A DNA stretch of 64,000 nt from Notospermus geniculatus (lineage: Eukaryota > Nemertea > Pilidiophora > Heteronemertea > Lineidae), in NCBI GenBank assembly GCA_002633025.1, contig NMRB01000049.1, forward strand, positions 111,207-175,206, read 5' to 3'. Below, one piece after another: positions 1-13,287 of the stretch. A program made the translations under genes and the position numbers. The notes below the pieces were generated by a model. It saw only the letters and a list, made by a program, of their open reading frames with translations, did not search any database and was not told the DNA's origin. Every line of letters begins with the position of its first letter. Position 1 is the stretch's first letter.

Positions 1-2024
1 GGAGCAGAGAGTAGGCCTATAAGGCAACGCCAATTAGGGCAATGTTATTCGTTCTCTGCAGCCTAAAATTGCACATTATCTGGTAATCGTACACTATTTG
101 CTGGTGACGTAACTACATCGCATACATCGTCAAATATTCCATCAGAGGATTGTGCAATTGGACGGTATCCGGCGATTTCTGACCAGTGGAACGAACAGTA
201 TCCCTATTACCAAGAATTATATATTCTTGCTATTACACAAGCCTACGCAGTTTAGGCTATACCTTATACTCAACGACAAGTTGCTGTTTTTGATGAACAA
301 GACATAATTATCAGTAACGAAATAACCCTTCAAATTGTTTTTCAGATTTAGGTCCATTAGACAATAAAGTTCTTTTCCTCCCCTATAGTTGAGGTCATCG
401 CCTTTTTCTAACTGATGGCGTCGCGAGATTAAATCTCAGTATCCTCACAATGGCTGAACCATGGCATAACTGATCTATATCTTCCGTCTAAAAGTGCACT
501 GAACCATTTTTTGCAAACCACATAGCAGTCAGTCATTTTCACCCCTGGGTAAAAGTACAAAGGTCAATGGGAATAAAATGATTATTTGTCACCGATACCC
601 CCCACCCCTTGGTCTTACATAACATCCAGTATTTGCTCATTTTCTCCTAGTCACGTCGCGTAGAGTCGTGGCGAACGAACGGTTTGCATTACGTAATATC
701 AGTCACCATAAAGGAGCAATTACTGTTCCTGGTGCCTTTTCAAGTCATATATCATCCCTGATCTTCATTCCAACACTTGTCATCAAGGAAGCAACATGGT
801 GTTTCTCTTCAGGGACTATGTAAATATACACCACCCGTATTTCCATACCTCTGTATTTCAGCGGATTCTGTGGAGTAACCATTTTTCTTGACTCGGCCGA
901 CCACCAGAGGCCGAAACTCACAACCACTGCCACGGAGGAGCGCTTTCGGCAGGCGTCGGGTTGTCACAGACCAACTCGTGGGGTTGGTCCTGCCGTGATG
1001 TCTGACGCTAGGCCTACAGTTTTCTCTTGAGGGGGGGGGTCAATATATCGAGTCGACGTTAGGTTTCGTACCCATGGCGAGTTGCACTGGGCCAGTCATT
1101 CCTTTCCCAGACATGACTTTTCTATCAGAATGATGCTGTAACGACAGCTAACGGTCGGAAAACATCCATTGCCAATAATAAAGAGGTTTAGAAGTAAACG
1201 ATAAACGTAAACGTTAACAACAACGTCATTTTTGTACCGAAAATGCAATCATGGTTAATGTGTAGTATGAAAAATAACGTTGTCGTAAAGTTTACGTTTA
1301 TCGTTTGATTTCTAAACCTCCCTAATACATTCAAATAAGCCTACGCACACAATGACAAATTGCCCAACCCATGTAACATTGCCATTTAAGCTTACATAAT
1401 AATAATATGGGAATACACAGTCTCCATTACTTATGGACAGTTCCACGTTGATGCTGTTCATCAGTACACGAATATGAATGAGGCTGATGGTGTAGAAATA
1501 CCAGTCCCAGGGGACACGATGTCTTCCCCGGGCCCCCATCAACGGGAGGTTCGACAGGATTATTATCCTTCACCGGTGCTGATCCCGATCGCGTACGGAA
1601 CACGGGAAAGGGTTAAATCGCCAATACCACTGCTGATGGGCATTGGAGCCCCATCCGGTCTTCTTCGTAAGGTCTCCGTCTTTCCTTACATTTTAAATCT
1701 TTTTCATATTCCAGTCTCTCCAAGCAAGCTCTCTGTCCCATCAGATGTGGAGATGGATGCCCAAACAAATGTTCGCGAATCTGCGAACAAGTGCAGAGAA
1801 CTACTCTGACTGGAACCGGGAACTGGTTAACGGCATCTGGGATTCTGTACCCCAAAAAGTCCCTAATAATTCAAACTTTCGCCATTCATTTCTAGCCCTT
1901 TCCCCTCCAAATCTCTCGGCAACCAGTTTTTGGCCCCGAAACACCAGAAGTTCGACTGCTGGACAATTTGGAATTCAACCGTTGAACATTTTGAACTCAC
2001 ATTTTGTTTTATTTGTATTTCCAG
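1..2024. other. Upstream region of gcm, no supported coding exon
   Basis: Non-coding by eye. It holds a foldback repeat at 1183-1320 and a match to the GCM consensus ATRCGGGY on the minus strand at 833-840. The short open frames here, for example from 1474, do not splice in phase into the first GCM-domain exon. A 5' UTR exon of gcm probably lies in this stretch, because the exon carrying the start is preceded by a good splice acceptor at 2023-2024, but I cannot place it. Confidence 0.6.
1183..1320. repeat. Foldback (MITE-like) element, about 138 bp
   Basis: The two ends are inverted copies. GAGGTTTAGAAGT at the left is answered by a reverse-complement copy ending in CTAAACCTC at 1320. The arms continue with AAACGATAAACGTAAAC on both sides and small indels. 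No open frame of its own. The structure is that of a non-autonomous inverted-repeat element about 0.75 kb upstream of the gcm start. Confidence 0.75.
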
Positions 2025-2057
2025 AGAAAGCGAACTCGAAAGCGTCATTCAGGTGAA

Positions 2058-5000
2058 ATGACTCTCTCAGAAGATACATCCTACCAGATCGTTGGTACAC
2101 ACCGAGACGATCAGAGGGATCCAGAATCTAGACATCAGTGGGATATCAATGACAACGTGCTGCCAACGGTAAGTCCATTTACAATCGAATCATACTTAGT
2201 TAAGGCCTATGACCTTCACCAATTTTCGTAGGACTTGTAGGTCCATGAAGCTGACAGCACACACACAAATTTTGCGAGATCATCTCTACATGCGTTCCAA
2301 AATTTGGCAGCACACATAGCCTACAACATCATGTCTGTGAGATTGTTCTGTGAGTCGTTTCGCGGACATAAAACCTCTCGGAGATGAGGCAGCACACATC
2401 CGTTTGCTCACAGACATGGCTCGTATGATGATCTTACGGATGGATTTCCGTGTATCTCATTCCATTCTGTCGGTTGTGACGCGAACTTCTATTGTAACGT
2501 CTTCAAAATTCTGTCAATGATCATGATGAAAAACTACTGATGCAGAAAATTGTCACATACATGTATCTGTGACAAATCAGGCGAGAAAGATTCTGCCTCT
2601 CTGGCTCCAGTCTGACCGCAAAACATCCCTTCACTAAAGAGACATTTTGAGTACCACAAATCAATGAATAAAAAAATCAAGATCATGCCCAGATTACGTA
2701 GGATTATCCTTCAAGGAGGCTAAAAAGCGTAACCAAGATGTCACCCAGGACAGAGGGTTACCCAATCTTACACAAAGTTTAGAAACTCCCGACGCCCACC
2801 AAGTTTGTGACCCCTAATTTGTTTTATTCTTCTGAAATTGTCCGTCTTTTCCTTCATTCATGCATTAGAACAACAGGTAATGCTTTCTTAGCCTCGGAAT
2901 TGTAACCCAATATCGATTTTGATGACAAGTCTGAAACCGAGTCTGCTGTAACTAGGGTGCACAGGGCACTGTCGCATTGTCACGGTGTTGGACCCTGACA
3001 GGCGAACTGTAGCCCTTTATTTTTATAAACTCCTCGTCTACAAGGGTTCGACCCTTTTTGGATGCAAGTAGATTTAAATTGTATCAGAACACGGAATTTG
3101 ATGAGGAGAGACGGAAGCTTTGTTGTTTTCATTTCATTTGATACTTTCACATCGAATGCAAGCTTCCTACTCAAAACATGCACTCTTAAATCGTGCGACT
3201 CTTTCTGGAGAGGGCCAAAGTCAGCAGTTTTCGTCTATCCGTAGAAAGAATTCTGCTCGGTTGATCAGTTTTTGCATAAATTACCGGTATACCAAATCCA
3301 TCTAAAGGCCTGTCTACACCATCAACATTTTCAAAACATTTCTACAAACATTCAATTGCAATAATTCTGCCACACCTTTGTTTTGGGATTGTTGCACAGT
3401 GTGGACAGGATTTGCCACAGTTCAAAACATGTTTTGAAAATGTTTTAGAAATGTTTTAAAAGAAATGCCATGTGAATTCGTCTGCAAACATGCATGTTCA
3501 AAGTGTGTTTTGAACTGTGGCAAGTCCTGTCCACACTGTCGCAACAATTTCAAAACAAAGGTGATGCAGATTTGTTGCAACTAAATGTTTTGGAAATGTT
3601 GATGGTGTGGACAGGCCTTTAGCCAGCGTCTGGCCAATAACAGAGTAGTATAAACAACAGTATGTAAGTCAAAACCATGACATCGTGGCGTGGTCTGCCA
3701 TTCAAGCATGATATGGACTGCCATAGAAGCATGGACTGCCACTCGAGCATGGCATGGACTGCCACATGGCCGATAACATCACCAACAACAAAATAAACCA
3801 GCATCGAAAAACATGTCCTTGGGAGTGAGCAGCTCTTGTCATGTCATTCATGATCCTTGGAAATCACGGTGGGCCATCCTATTCACGCCCAGTCAATGTC
3901 AATTGTGATTTTTTAAAGGATAGAAAGCCACACTATGGGTTTACAGCTCCCATCTGGGTTAAGCTTCTGAACTGGGTTCAAGGATTTCAGGGTGTTAAAA
4001 TTCGAGAGAGGATGAACTGTTAATGACGGCTTGAGCAGCAGGGGTCTTGCGGTTGGGTCGGGAGGTAACGCTTGAAAACGTGGCATGGAATGACATTCCG
4101 TTGCTGTTTTTGGACAAGTCATTCAAAGCATACGATGACAATTGAAATCGACATATTGGAAGACAGTTCACAGTGTCATCATTCTCCGAGACCGTTTACA
4201 ACTGGTTCCTTCTTTCTTTACGGTTTTGGCCAGCGTCATAACGCAGAGATCCCACCTTGAAGTGCTGGCACACGCCTTTCTTACAATAAAATTCAGCTGC
4301 CATTCAAACATCAACCACTTCTCTTGACCAAGACATTGAAAGCGAAGCTCAAAACGAAACCACCATTTGAAATCGGTTGCCCGAAGCCGAAGAAATACGG
4401 CGTCTGGTTTCAGAATCATCATGTCATTTTCTGGGGACTTTGGACCCGTGACAAGTATTTGACCCTTATGAGGGAAATCCCCTCAGTCTTAATGCTAAAT
4501 AGTCCCTTAATCATGCCGATGACTGGCGGCGAGACCGCAGGCACAGTATCAACAGTCGACATCGTCTGCTCGCTAAGAATGTCCAAGACCAGCTGCACGA
4601 ATACATTTCATTCATTGATGTGTGCATCATTGTACTTGTAAATTCTGCCAGCTTAGACTGATATGAACCAAAGACCAGGTGAATTTCTTCCATTGCCTCA
4701 AAGACCATCGTTTCTGACGACGCAAACGAGATGAATTCGAATCATTTATTCCGAATGCAAAGCTTCAGGCGTCTCTAACTTACAAGAAGATCAGCCTCTA
4801 GGCTGTGGCAGGTTGGCCTAGAGTCATGGCCCTTCCCTTACCATCAAATACTGGCATTAAATACGATTTTGGTCGAGAATGGTGCTTAATTTCAATGACC
4901 GGACACGTGCTCATGAATTCTGAAGAGGGTGACTGCGAAATGAGATCACCACGAAAGCTTCCAGAAGAACCATCCCATTTTCAGCTTACACGACATCCAC

Positions 5001-8000
5001 TTCTGACCACGATGATTTTTACATTTTTTTCGTTTTCCCATTTTCAGCTTACGACATCCATTCTTTCCCTAATTGGCCATGATGTTTACATTTTTGTTTA
5101 TTCTTTCCCGACAGTATTCGGAACTTGATGAATACACCGAGTGGCCCAACGGCCACTGTCGCTACGTCTACACGGAGACCAGCGAGGATGCCCGACGACA
5201 CTGCAGCGGTTGGGCCATGCGCAACACCAACAACCACAACGTCAACATCTTGAAGAAATCATGCTTGGGTGTCCTTGTCTGCAGCTTGGGCTGCACCAGC
5301 GAAAAGGGTGACAGGGTTCACCTGAGACCAGCAATCTGTGACAAGGCAAGGAAAAAACAAATTGGTAGGTCATCGATTTTCACCCCTTTTCGTAAATAAA
5401 CCCTGTGGATTTTGCTGTTAGTTTAGATTCCCACCGTACATATCACAATAGAACCAGGGTTCATTTGAGACCCTCAACTCCTAATTCCTTAAACCGCAGC
5501 AAACTAGTTTTCAAAAAGTTTTCAATGATTTGCTCTCCGACTGGAACGACGGGAAGCTTATCAAAAGCTTGGAGCAAACTCATCATTTGGTGATCCGCCC
5601 GTGACTGGGGTCATCCCCCCTCAGGCGATTTCCTTTCCATCCCGACCCCATTGCCGGCATTCAGGGCTACCCCGGAGTCTATAGCAACGGCCGCATCCGA
5701 AAAACCTATTCTTCAGAGCAATATGCATCCGATTGAGCAATGTTACCAAATAATATAATTTCGTCCTTGGACTTTTCAATAACTGACAAAGGTCGGTTTA
5801 GCAGATTGGGAGGGGCGTCGTAGTCGGTTGGATCTGTGTGCAGCCTCAGCAATCCAGCAGTTAATTGCTGGTTTCTTTCATTAGGCAACCCTGAGCGTGT
5901 CTGTGACCGATTGTCCTACAGTCGGACAGTCCACCTGACCTCAAACCAGCATATTTCTGAAACAACTACCGTTATTATCAGAGGAGGGGTATGAATAAAA
6001 ACCAATTAGTTTCATGTTTGCTTTTCGCCCTGCAAGTCTGTTTAATTTGTGGTTAATCCGTTGGAAATGAATGGACAATCTCACGGCATCTTTCAAATGT
6101 CAATCAAGTCGCCTTCAAACATCAAACTGCATTTAATAAAATAAACATCTTGGAGTGAGTCCCTTGTGGTATAAGGGAGCGTCAATACCTTGTTTAACCA
6201 ACGCCGTTGCACCCTCGTTGTCGCTATGCAGAGATGTCGCCAAACTCTGAGAATCCCGCAAAATGTGAACCTTTTACCTCCTAAATAAGATAGTACTAAT
6301 ACTCCAATGATGAAGTCACTTGAACCATGATCCGTTGATCTGACCATAGGGTATTGTTGGATGAGGGTTCATCTTTCAATCCCTACGGCATCTGAAGTGA
6401 ATCTAAAATACATAATCCTATCACCGCACGTGCAAGCTTTGTCATCATTGTCATATGTCAAGGTTTGTCCGTTTGATGACGGGACCGGAGCGTTCACAGT
6501 AATGCGATATCATCATGTTCATATCATAAAGATAAAACCATTGCAAAGTATTTCACCGTGGGGCTTGCCATCTTTAGTCGGATAAAACTGGCGGAAAGGG
6601 TTCAAATAATGTCGGTTTATTAGCGACAATACACCGAGAATCGGATTGAATGCGCCTGATCGGCCCACAGTTCCCTTTCTTCAGTTTATACGAGGTGTCG
6701 TCTGGCTAACGTGACAAATGTTACAAAGTATAGTCTTTCCGTTACTTCATCCGCAACAGGTTTCAAATAGTTTGTCGGTGCCCAGCGTGATACAGTTGAT
6801 GGAGAATTTTGTACAACACTGGCCCAATCCACTGAGACAAAAAGCTTTAGGGGTGTGCTGTAGATCGAAGGGGGCGCGACGTTCTTCGGAGAGTGGAGAG
6901 AACTCTTTTGGGGGTTTGCGGGGGATGTAATTCTGTTGAGATACGGTACGCCGCGATGGGTCCAGGGCCCATCGTCAGCAGACTACGGTACAACAAATGC
7001 CTGAGGGTCCACTGCAAATTTTTTTGCGCTATCTAAACGTGTAATGATCGCGAAATTGTCAAAAACGTCACATAATGATGGAAGATGATATTTGAGAGGG
7101 GCAGCCGGTTTGATGGCCAAACTCTGTGGGTGATCCGAAAAGATAGGAGTGCGGGCGGATTGTAAGCGTCATGTATCAGCGTTCCTTGTCGACAAAACAC
7201 GCATTTGCAACAAGAGGTTTGGTTGCACCTCCAAGCAAGTTATCTGGCCTCTGGTGTTTGCTGGCATACAATAGCGGCTTGATGATGGTCTCATCTGGTA
7301 TGGGCCGCTCATGTCTGTTGGCGCGTTCCCTGCGCGGCCAACACAAGGGCACAGGTCTCATAGGAAAAAGCCGTATTGCCCAAAGGGTCACATGCAGCAT
7401 CATACAACATTGAAACGTTTGTGAAAGATTGCTAGCGGAGTCCTACACACGACATTAAAAAGATTATGGGGGCAGCCACCCGCCGTTTCGACTCCGCCGT
7501 ATGTTTTTTGTAACCATTTAATGAACAACTTGTCTTTGGGCCCGTGGCTCTGGTGCCATTAGAAGGGTCGACGAGCCGCACCTGACCCCCTTTTTTCTCA
7601 CGACAGCGGATAATTTCTCACCTGTTTTAATGACATGGCGTTATGATCATCTTCTCCACAAATACTCCAGACAGACAGATAGACAGACAGACAGACGTCT
7701 CTGTGATTTCAGGGGGTGTTATTCACAATAGAATATGTTTAGGCCCTTTTTAAAATCAATGCAGCTGTTCAGGTGTTAGAGAAAGGGGCGTGAGAGTTGC
7801 GCAAGGGAATCACTCAGGCAGTACCAAAAGTATTTGTTGTCATTATCAATCCGCTGTTGACTCGTCAAGTGTGTCTGCCTAAAACAAATTCATAGCACTG
7901 CATGAACAAATTACCTTTTGTATACTCATACTTTCCCCTAAATATTTATAAGGTATTATGAGATTATCCACGCTGATCGATTTGAGCTCATTTGATTGTT

Positions 8001-11000
8001 AATTTTTTTCAATCACAGCTTCATTCTGAGTGAATTAAGGGTTCTCAGCACCCGCGGTGACCAGTGACCGGGAACCCCCTGATTTACCTCACGATGAAAC
8101 AACGCAGGCCATCTCGTGGAGACGAGAGGAGACGCTTTTGGATCACCCTGTAACATGATGCGACACGAACAACAACCCTTCATTGGACGTTTCCAATCAT
8201 TGTTTCGTTGCAGGTCGTCAGTGTACGAACCCGCGATGCCCTGGCAAACTAGAGCTCCAGCCCTGTCGCGGTCACTGCGGCTACCCAGTCACACATTTCT
8301 GGCGCCACTCAAACGGGGTCATCTACTTCCAAGCCAAGGGGATGCACGATCACGCGTATCCCGAAATCAAGGCATCTGCAGAAGCCAGAAGACATACGCA
8401 GTCAACTAGAGACAGCAAAATTCGGGTAAGGAGAAAACAACACGTTCATATCAATCAAATTGACAAGTTTCCCCTCTCCATTTTATCACGCCACTGGCGG
8501 TCACAGTCCGAATTTTCCGACTATAGCACATTTGAAGTCAACATAGACTAAAGTGACGGCTCTCCCTTTTGCAGCTATCCGTCGTGCGGCGAACCCCACG
8601 AAAACGAATGTGGTTCGACCCAGAGACCCTCTCAAGACTTTATAAGGTTCCGAAGCTAGAAAAATCTGGTAAGTCTTCCTTTTATGCTCTGGTGATTAAA
8701 AACTTTGTCGGGTCAGTGACGTTTTCAAAGGGGAAATTGTCATTATCGGCTCTGAAGCTTTGATAGGAACCTACGGCCCGTTTTTTGCGTTTTTAATGGC
8801 CTTTTCGTCACGCGTGGCGCCGGATACCCGCCACCTGAGTTTCACATCAGCGGAGGAGCCACGTGGGCGAATGATCAGTACCACCCCCGAAAAAAACCTC
8901 CTCAAGCCACTATTAAACCGAACATCACACCTTAACACGCTTAAGCATCATACTAGACAATTACAGTCATGGGTGGGCTGTTTGAGACACGTCAAAAAAA
9001 CAGTTAAGAGAAGACGATGTCGTAATGAGGGTAGCGTTTAGAGTTGATCATCTTTGGAAGACAATATGAGATAATATTGGATGATATTTATTTGAATGCA
9101 CTGACACGCGCGACTCCAGGACGGTGTATAGGTGAAGTAAAAAACAGAGAATCTGCATTGTAACGGTGACAATGATGGAGGTTTTTGTAATTGTTCACCC
9201 GATGCGTGGACGTCGACCACCATCGCCCCAATCAACAGGTCCTAACAAGGTAGTCATCGCCTCGCTGGGAATCGCGACAGAGCGATGCGCTAGTGACGTA
9301 CCGCGGGCATCGGTCCACGGGGGAAATGTGGGCCCGTTTGATTTTACTTCCATATATGATGGGGTAATCGAGGCATAGCGGGACGCGATGAGCCGTCTTT
9401 CAAATCACTAGCTCCCGGCTCGAAACTCCCCAGGAGCTGTATTTTGACAATTAAGACAAAAAAACCGACAGTATGGTCGGGATGGAGGGAGAGGCAACCC
9501 AGCATAACCAGGACATCTCTCCCTGATTTGTTGACAATGCCCACGTGTGCCACAAAGAAGGCGACCATCCACTGTGTCAGGATGTCGTCATCTGAAAATA
9601 TCAAAAAACCTGTAGGCTGCAGATTGTGCGGGTATCTGTGTCAGCATTAACAGACACCTGCGAAACAACTAAAATCTTCTTTTTAAAAAATGTTATACAT
9701 CATTAACTAATGGGTTTATATGGTTGATGATTAGAACTTACTGGTGAGAAAAACCCTCCGAGCTATATGACTATCTTGTGGTGCATAATATGACCCGTAT
9801 TAATAAACGTAAATTATGGGGGCTTTCGTTATTGACGGAAGTCAAAAACCGAGACCACTTAATGGAGATAATATAAGTAATCCGTGTTAGATTCAACTAT
9901 GATGGATCATTGACTTACCAGGTCAAAAAGATCAATTTGATACTTCATTAATAGCTCGTCAAGTTGTCATCATATTTCTAATATCACCGGTGCATTCAAT
10001 CAGTGACTGATATCAATTACCATCAAGTTCACTTCATTTTCTGAGAATTTTGTCATCTCTAACAATACATTCAAAACGTCAGTTTGGGATGTCGAATGCC
10101 TTTTCGTCTGAAGAGCAAACAATAGTTGTCCTGTGAATGGATCTAGTTTCTGTAGCTATCCGATCCTGTATAGCATTGGCAAACAAAAGCATTTGCTACG
10201 GTGAGGCTGTACCCTCCATCGAGTCCACCAACCGACAATAAACCGAAGCCTACTCTCGACTGCACCAATGTCGTTTGCCGTCTTGTAACCTGACATGGGC
10301 CTACTTCCGTCTCGACTGCACCAATGTCGTTCGTCCCTGGGCCTACTTCCGTCTCGACTGCACTTATGTCGTTCGCCCCTTGTAACCGGACATGAGCCTA
10401 CTTCCGTCTCGACTGCACCAATGCGGTTGGTGACCTTGTAACCTGACATGGGTCTACTTCCGTCTCGACTGCACCAATGCGGTTGGTGACCTTGTAACCA
10501 GACATGGGCCTACTTTCGTCTCGACTGCACCAGTGTGGTTCGCCGCCCTGCAACTCGGGAGAACTCCTGTAGCTCAGTTCCCTTGATGCCATGTGTCCTT
10601 TCTTTCGTTATTCACCCACCAAGTTGTGACCTGTTGGTTCCAAGATTTCCCCCGACACGCGTTCACACCATTTCTCACAACTTTATCGATTGTTTAAACG
10701 CGAGTTTAACAACTTTTCAACAGGGCAGGTGCGTGTGCTTGGAATAGCGTTCGCGGATTATTAAAATTAGTCCTAATTTGTTCCTTTTTAGTGATTTTTC
10801 ACGCGTTAATCGCACGGAAAACCAACTGCACGAATGGTTAACTGGCACATTGTGTAATGATTAGTGAATTTCTTCGATGACGCACGATGTATGGAATCGT
10901 GAAAGGAGTTTCGTGCTGGAGCGTCAACTGGGAGGAACCCCAATTTGGCTCGTCAGCAAAGCCACGCCTACGTCTAATCCCTCCTTTGAAATAAAAAAAG

Positions 11001-13287
11001 CCAATCTAGATGAGCTGCTTGCGAGGCCATTCATTTTTTTCAATCAACAGCATCAAAAGTGAAAAGTCTATGTATCAAAACCTAATTCGTCCGGTCATTG
11101 TTTGGGGTTGATGGAAATAAAGGAGCCGATATAAAACGTGGCTCGGCCGTGTAACTGGCACCTGCTGGAGTAAGATGACCGATCCTGTTAATTGCTCCCC
11201 TATAATATCCGTATCGACGGACAATCATATGCAAATAATTCGACCCATTGCGCCCAATTATTGCCATATCTATCATGGATGAAACTAAATCAAAATCTAT
11301 TCTTTGTAGAGGACAATTTTGAAACTTTTCAAATAACCCGCAGGTCGTCTGGTCGTTCTCAAGGCACGTGCGAAAAGCAAACAAGATATTTGTTCAGCAG
11401 GCTCAATTTGCTGGCCAAGTCAGAGCGAACATCAGATTGGCCTGAACAGAAAATTTGATTAAGTCTACAACAGTTATATCACATTCATGGCATCTCCGAC
11501 AAAAATTGCTCGTTTTTGGAAGACGGAAATCGTACGAAAATGCGGCCTGTTGATCTGCACAGTTCTTGTATCATAGCAGGCGGTAGAACGGTCTAAACTT
11601 TTTTGGTTGTGGGTGTTTTCTCTCAGTCGTTGCCTTGGGCAGCATATGTGCAGGATTGTTGCTGAATCATTCACGACATAGGCCAACACTTGTTACTAGG
11701 AATTGGTAGTAACTGGTCCTAACTACTCTGTTGACTACACCGACGGCATTCTGATAGCAGTTTTATGCAAGAGTAATTCAGATGGAGACAATTTGATTGT
11801 GCAACACTAGGCAACCATCGCCCACTTTATATAGTAAATATCAGCGAAGATGCGGGCTGCTGCATCTACATGTAATCACCGCCAAATTACAGCGTAATTA
11901 AGTCCGTTTAAGTCATTAAATCCAAGCGCAGCTCCTTTATCTCAGGGCAATAGTATGTTACTATTATTTGATATCCATAGAATGCAGATGGCGGATACCG
12001 TTGGTAATTGATGACTGTTGATTCTCAAAGGGCGTGTCACCATCTCTCAAGTGCTGCCAGATATTAATTCTAACGTGGTCTTCATCTTTTCTCGTTACAG
12101 GAAATGACGTCATCTGTTCGTGCCCTCCATTCGAATGTCTCTGCTCGAGTTACCAAGTAACACCACAAAATGGCGCCCTCTTTTCACCCATGCAACAACT
12201 GATGACAACTCGTCCGAAACAGTTATACGACGGAGAGTTCCACACACCAACCCAAAAAGAGGAACGACGACTCCCGACGCAATTCGAATATAAACAAGAG
12301 CGACATTCGCCGGAGCAGACTCTCCTGCCGGGTTACGAACCTCCTGTATCTACCATGGCTGATATGTTTGTGAATGATAACAAGGGACTTGTACAGAACA
12401 GTCAACTTGGTTACCCCTTAACCAACCCGACGGACTGTATGTTTAACGACAGTCTTCCAGTTGCCGTGACGTCTGCTAATCTGTCGTCTGCTCCAAACAC
12501 AAACATGTTGCACATGGCTTTAAACTTAACGCGAGATTTGTCGAACAGCCCGCGAGATTTCGTCGACGGGCCAATGCCGCCAAGTTCAATGCCTGACAAC
12601 ACGGCTTCCAGTATGTCACACGAGTTTTACAACGCAAAAATATCAACGAACGGACTAACGGACACAAACGGACAGAAAATAGACGCTCAGAAATCATTCA
12701 ATGGTAGTTTACTTTCTCAGAGTGATGCCAGTGTGTTGGACTTAAACCTGCCGTCGATCACTGCATTCTTCCGAGACGGGAGCCTCGATAAAACAGCAGA
12801 CGACAGTTTCACAGTAACCAAAGAAGAGACAGCAGAAGACCTTAGTTATAACTGCTTGGACCAAAGAACGCCACAACTGAGCCCGATATCGGATCACAGG
12901 GGGTCACCCAACAGTCACCCTTCGTCTCCAGTGTCGCTAACAGAACTCAAACCAATGATCAATTCGGAACCTAAATTCACAAACGTTCAAAAGTTTCCCA
13001 CTTCCTTCCACAATGACATTGCACCACAGGGCACTATCAATTGTTTTAACTTCCAGAAGCATGCATTCCAACCGTACCTGGCGGATTGCTACAGCACACC
13101 TTACCCAACACCGAACTACTTCGGTGAAGTGAAACAAGAAATAATCCGCCCGCATCCACTGCCAGGTTTGAACAGCAACCCATACGCTGCCACGCCCGAT
13201 TTCCTTTCCTGCCCAACCCAAAGCATCAGCCAAAGATTACCAGCGATTGTACAACAGCCTGCCAACTTAAACTTTGGCTATCAATAA
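2058..13287 (+). CDS. gcm: Glial cells missing (GCM) family transcription factor
   Basis: Sequence-specific nuclear transcription factor of the GCM family, which acts in glia/blood cell fate in flies, pigment-cell specification in sea urchins and placenta/parathyroid in vertebrates. Exons: 2058-2168, 5115-5364, 8214-8425, 8575-8668, 12101-13287; all junctions are GT-AG and in phase, giving 617 aa. The GCM domain spans about residues 28-182. It begins WDINDNVLP, continues with [20 protein letters not shown] and [10 protein letters not shown] in exon 2, and with [15 protein letters not shown] and [11 protein letters not shown] in exon 3; these carry the Cys/His ligands of its two zinc sites. 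Exon 4 and the start of exon 5 add a basic stretch and a Cys-rich [10 protein letters not shown] motif. The remaining ~390 residues are Ser/Pro/Asn-rich with no fold I recognise, probably transactivation/degradation sequence. The start at 2058 is the first in-frame ATG after the acceptor at 2024; further upstream coding sequence cannot be excluded. Confidence 0.93.
2169..5114 (+). other. gcm intron 1
   Basis: Intron of 2.9 kb with GTAAGT donor at 2169 and CCCGACAG acceptor ending at 5114. It contains a 321-bp inverted-repeat element at 3302-3622 and, at about 3690-3765, short imperfect repeats around CATGGACTGCCA. The open frames within it (for example 4324-4641) show no recognisable protein. 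Confidence 0.8.
3302..3622. mobile_element. MITE, about 320 bp, TA-flanked terminal inverted repeats
   Basis: The left end reads CTAAAGGCCTGTCTACACC and the right end GGTGTGGACAGGCCTTTAG. Beyond the outer ~28 bp the arms continue as long imperfect inverted repeats (AAAACATTT / AAATGTTTT, and TTGCCACAGTTCAAAACA / TGTTTTGAACTGTGGCAA). The outermost TA on both sides fits a TA target duplication. It has no coding capacity, so it is a non-autonomous DNA transposon derivative. Confidence 0.8.
5365..8213 (+). other. gcm intron 2
   Basis: Intron of 2.85 kb. It contains an (ACAG)n microsatellite at 7670-7697. I see no exon or RNA gene. Confidence 0.75.
7670..7697. repeat. (ACAG)n microsatellite
   Basis: Tandem ACAG units with one GATAG interruption, inside gcm intron 2. 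Confidence 0.9.
8669..12100 (+). other. gcm intron 4
   Basis: Intron of 3.4 kb between the last GCM-associated exon and the long C-terminal exon. It contains a minisatellite at about 10249-10550 and matches to the GCM site consensus ATRCGGGY at 9793-9800 (minus) and 11850-11857 (plus). No coding exon is supported. Confidence 0.75.
10249..10550. repeat. Minisatellite, 56-bp unit, about 5-6 copies
   Basis: The marker CTCGACTGCA recurs at 10255, 10311, 10353, 10408, 10464 and 10520. Spacing is 56, 42 (a copy with a 14-bp deletion), 55, 56 and 56. Units also share CTTGTAACC, GACATGGGCC and CTACTTCCGT. Located in gcm intron 4. Confidence 0.9.

Noticed and set aside
1474-1666. Possible N-terminal coding exon of gcm ending at GTAAGG
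   Set aside because: Joining it to the acceptor at 2024 puts the GCM-domain exon out of frame, so at most it could be 5' UTR.
4324-4641. 105-codon open frame in gcm intron 1
   Set aside because: No recognisable domain, overlapped by open frames on the other strand, and no phase-compatible splice link to gcm.
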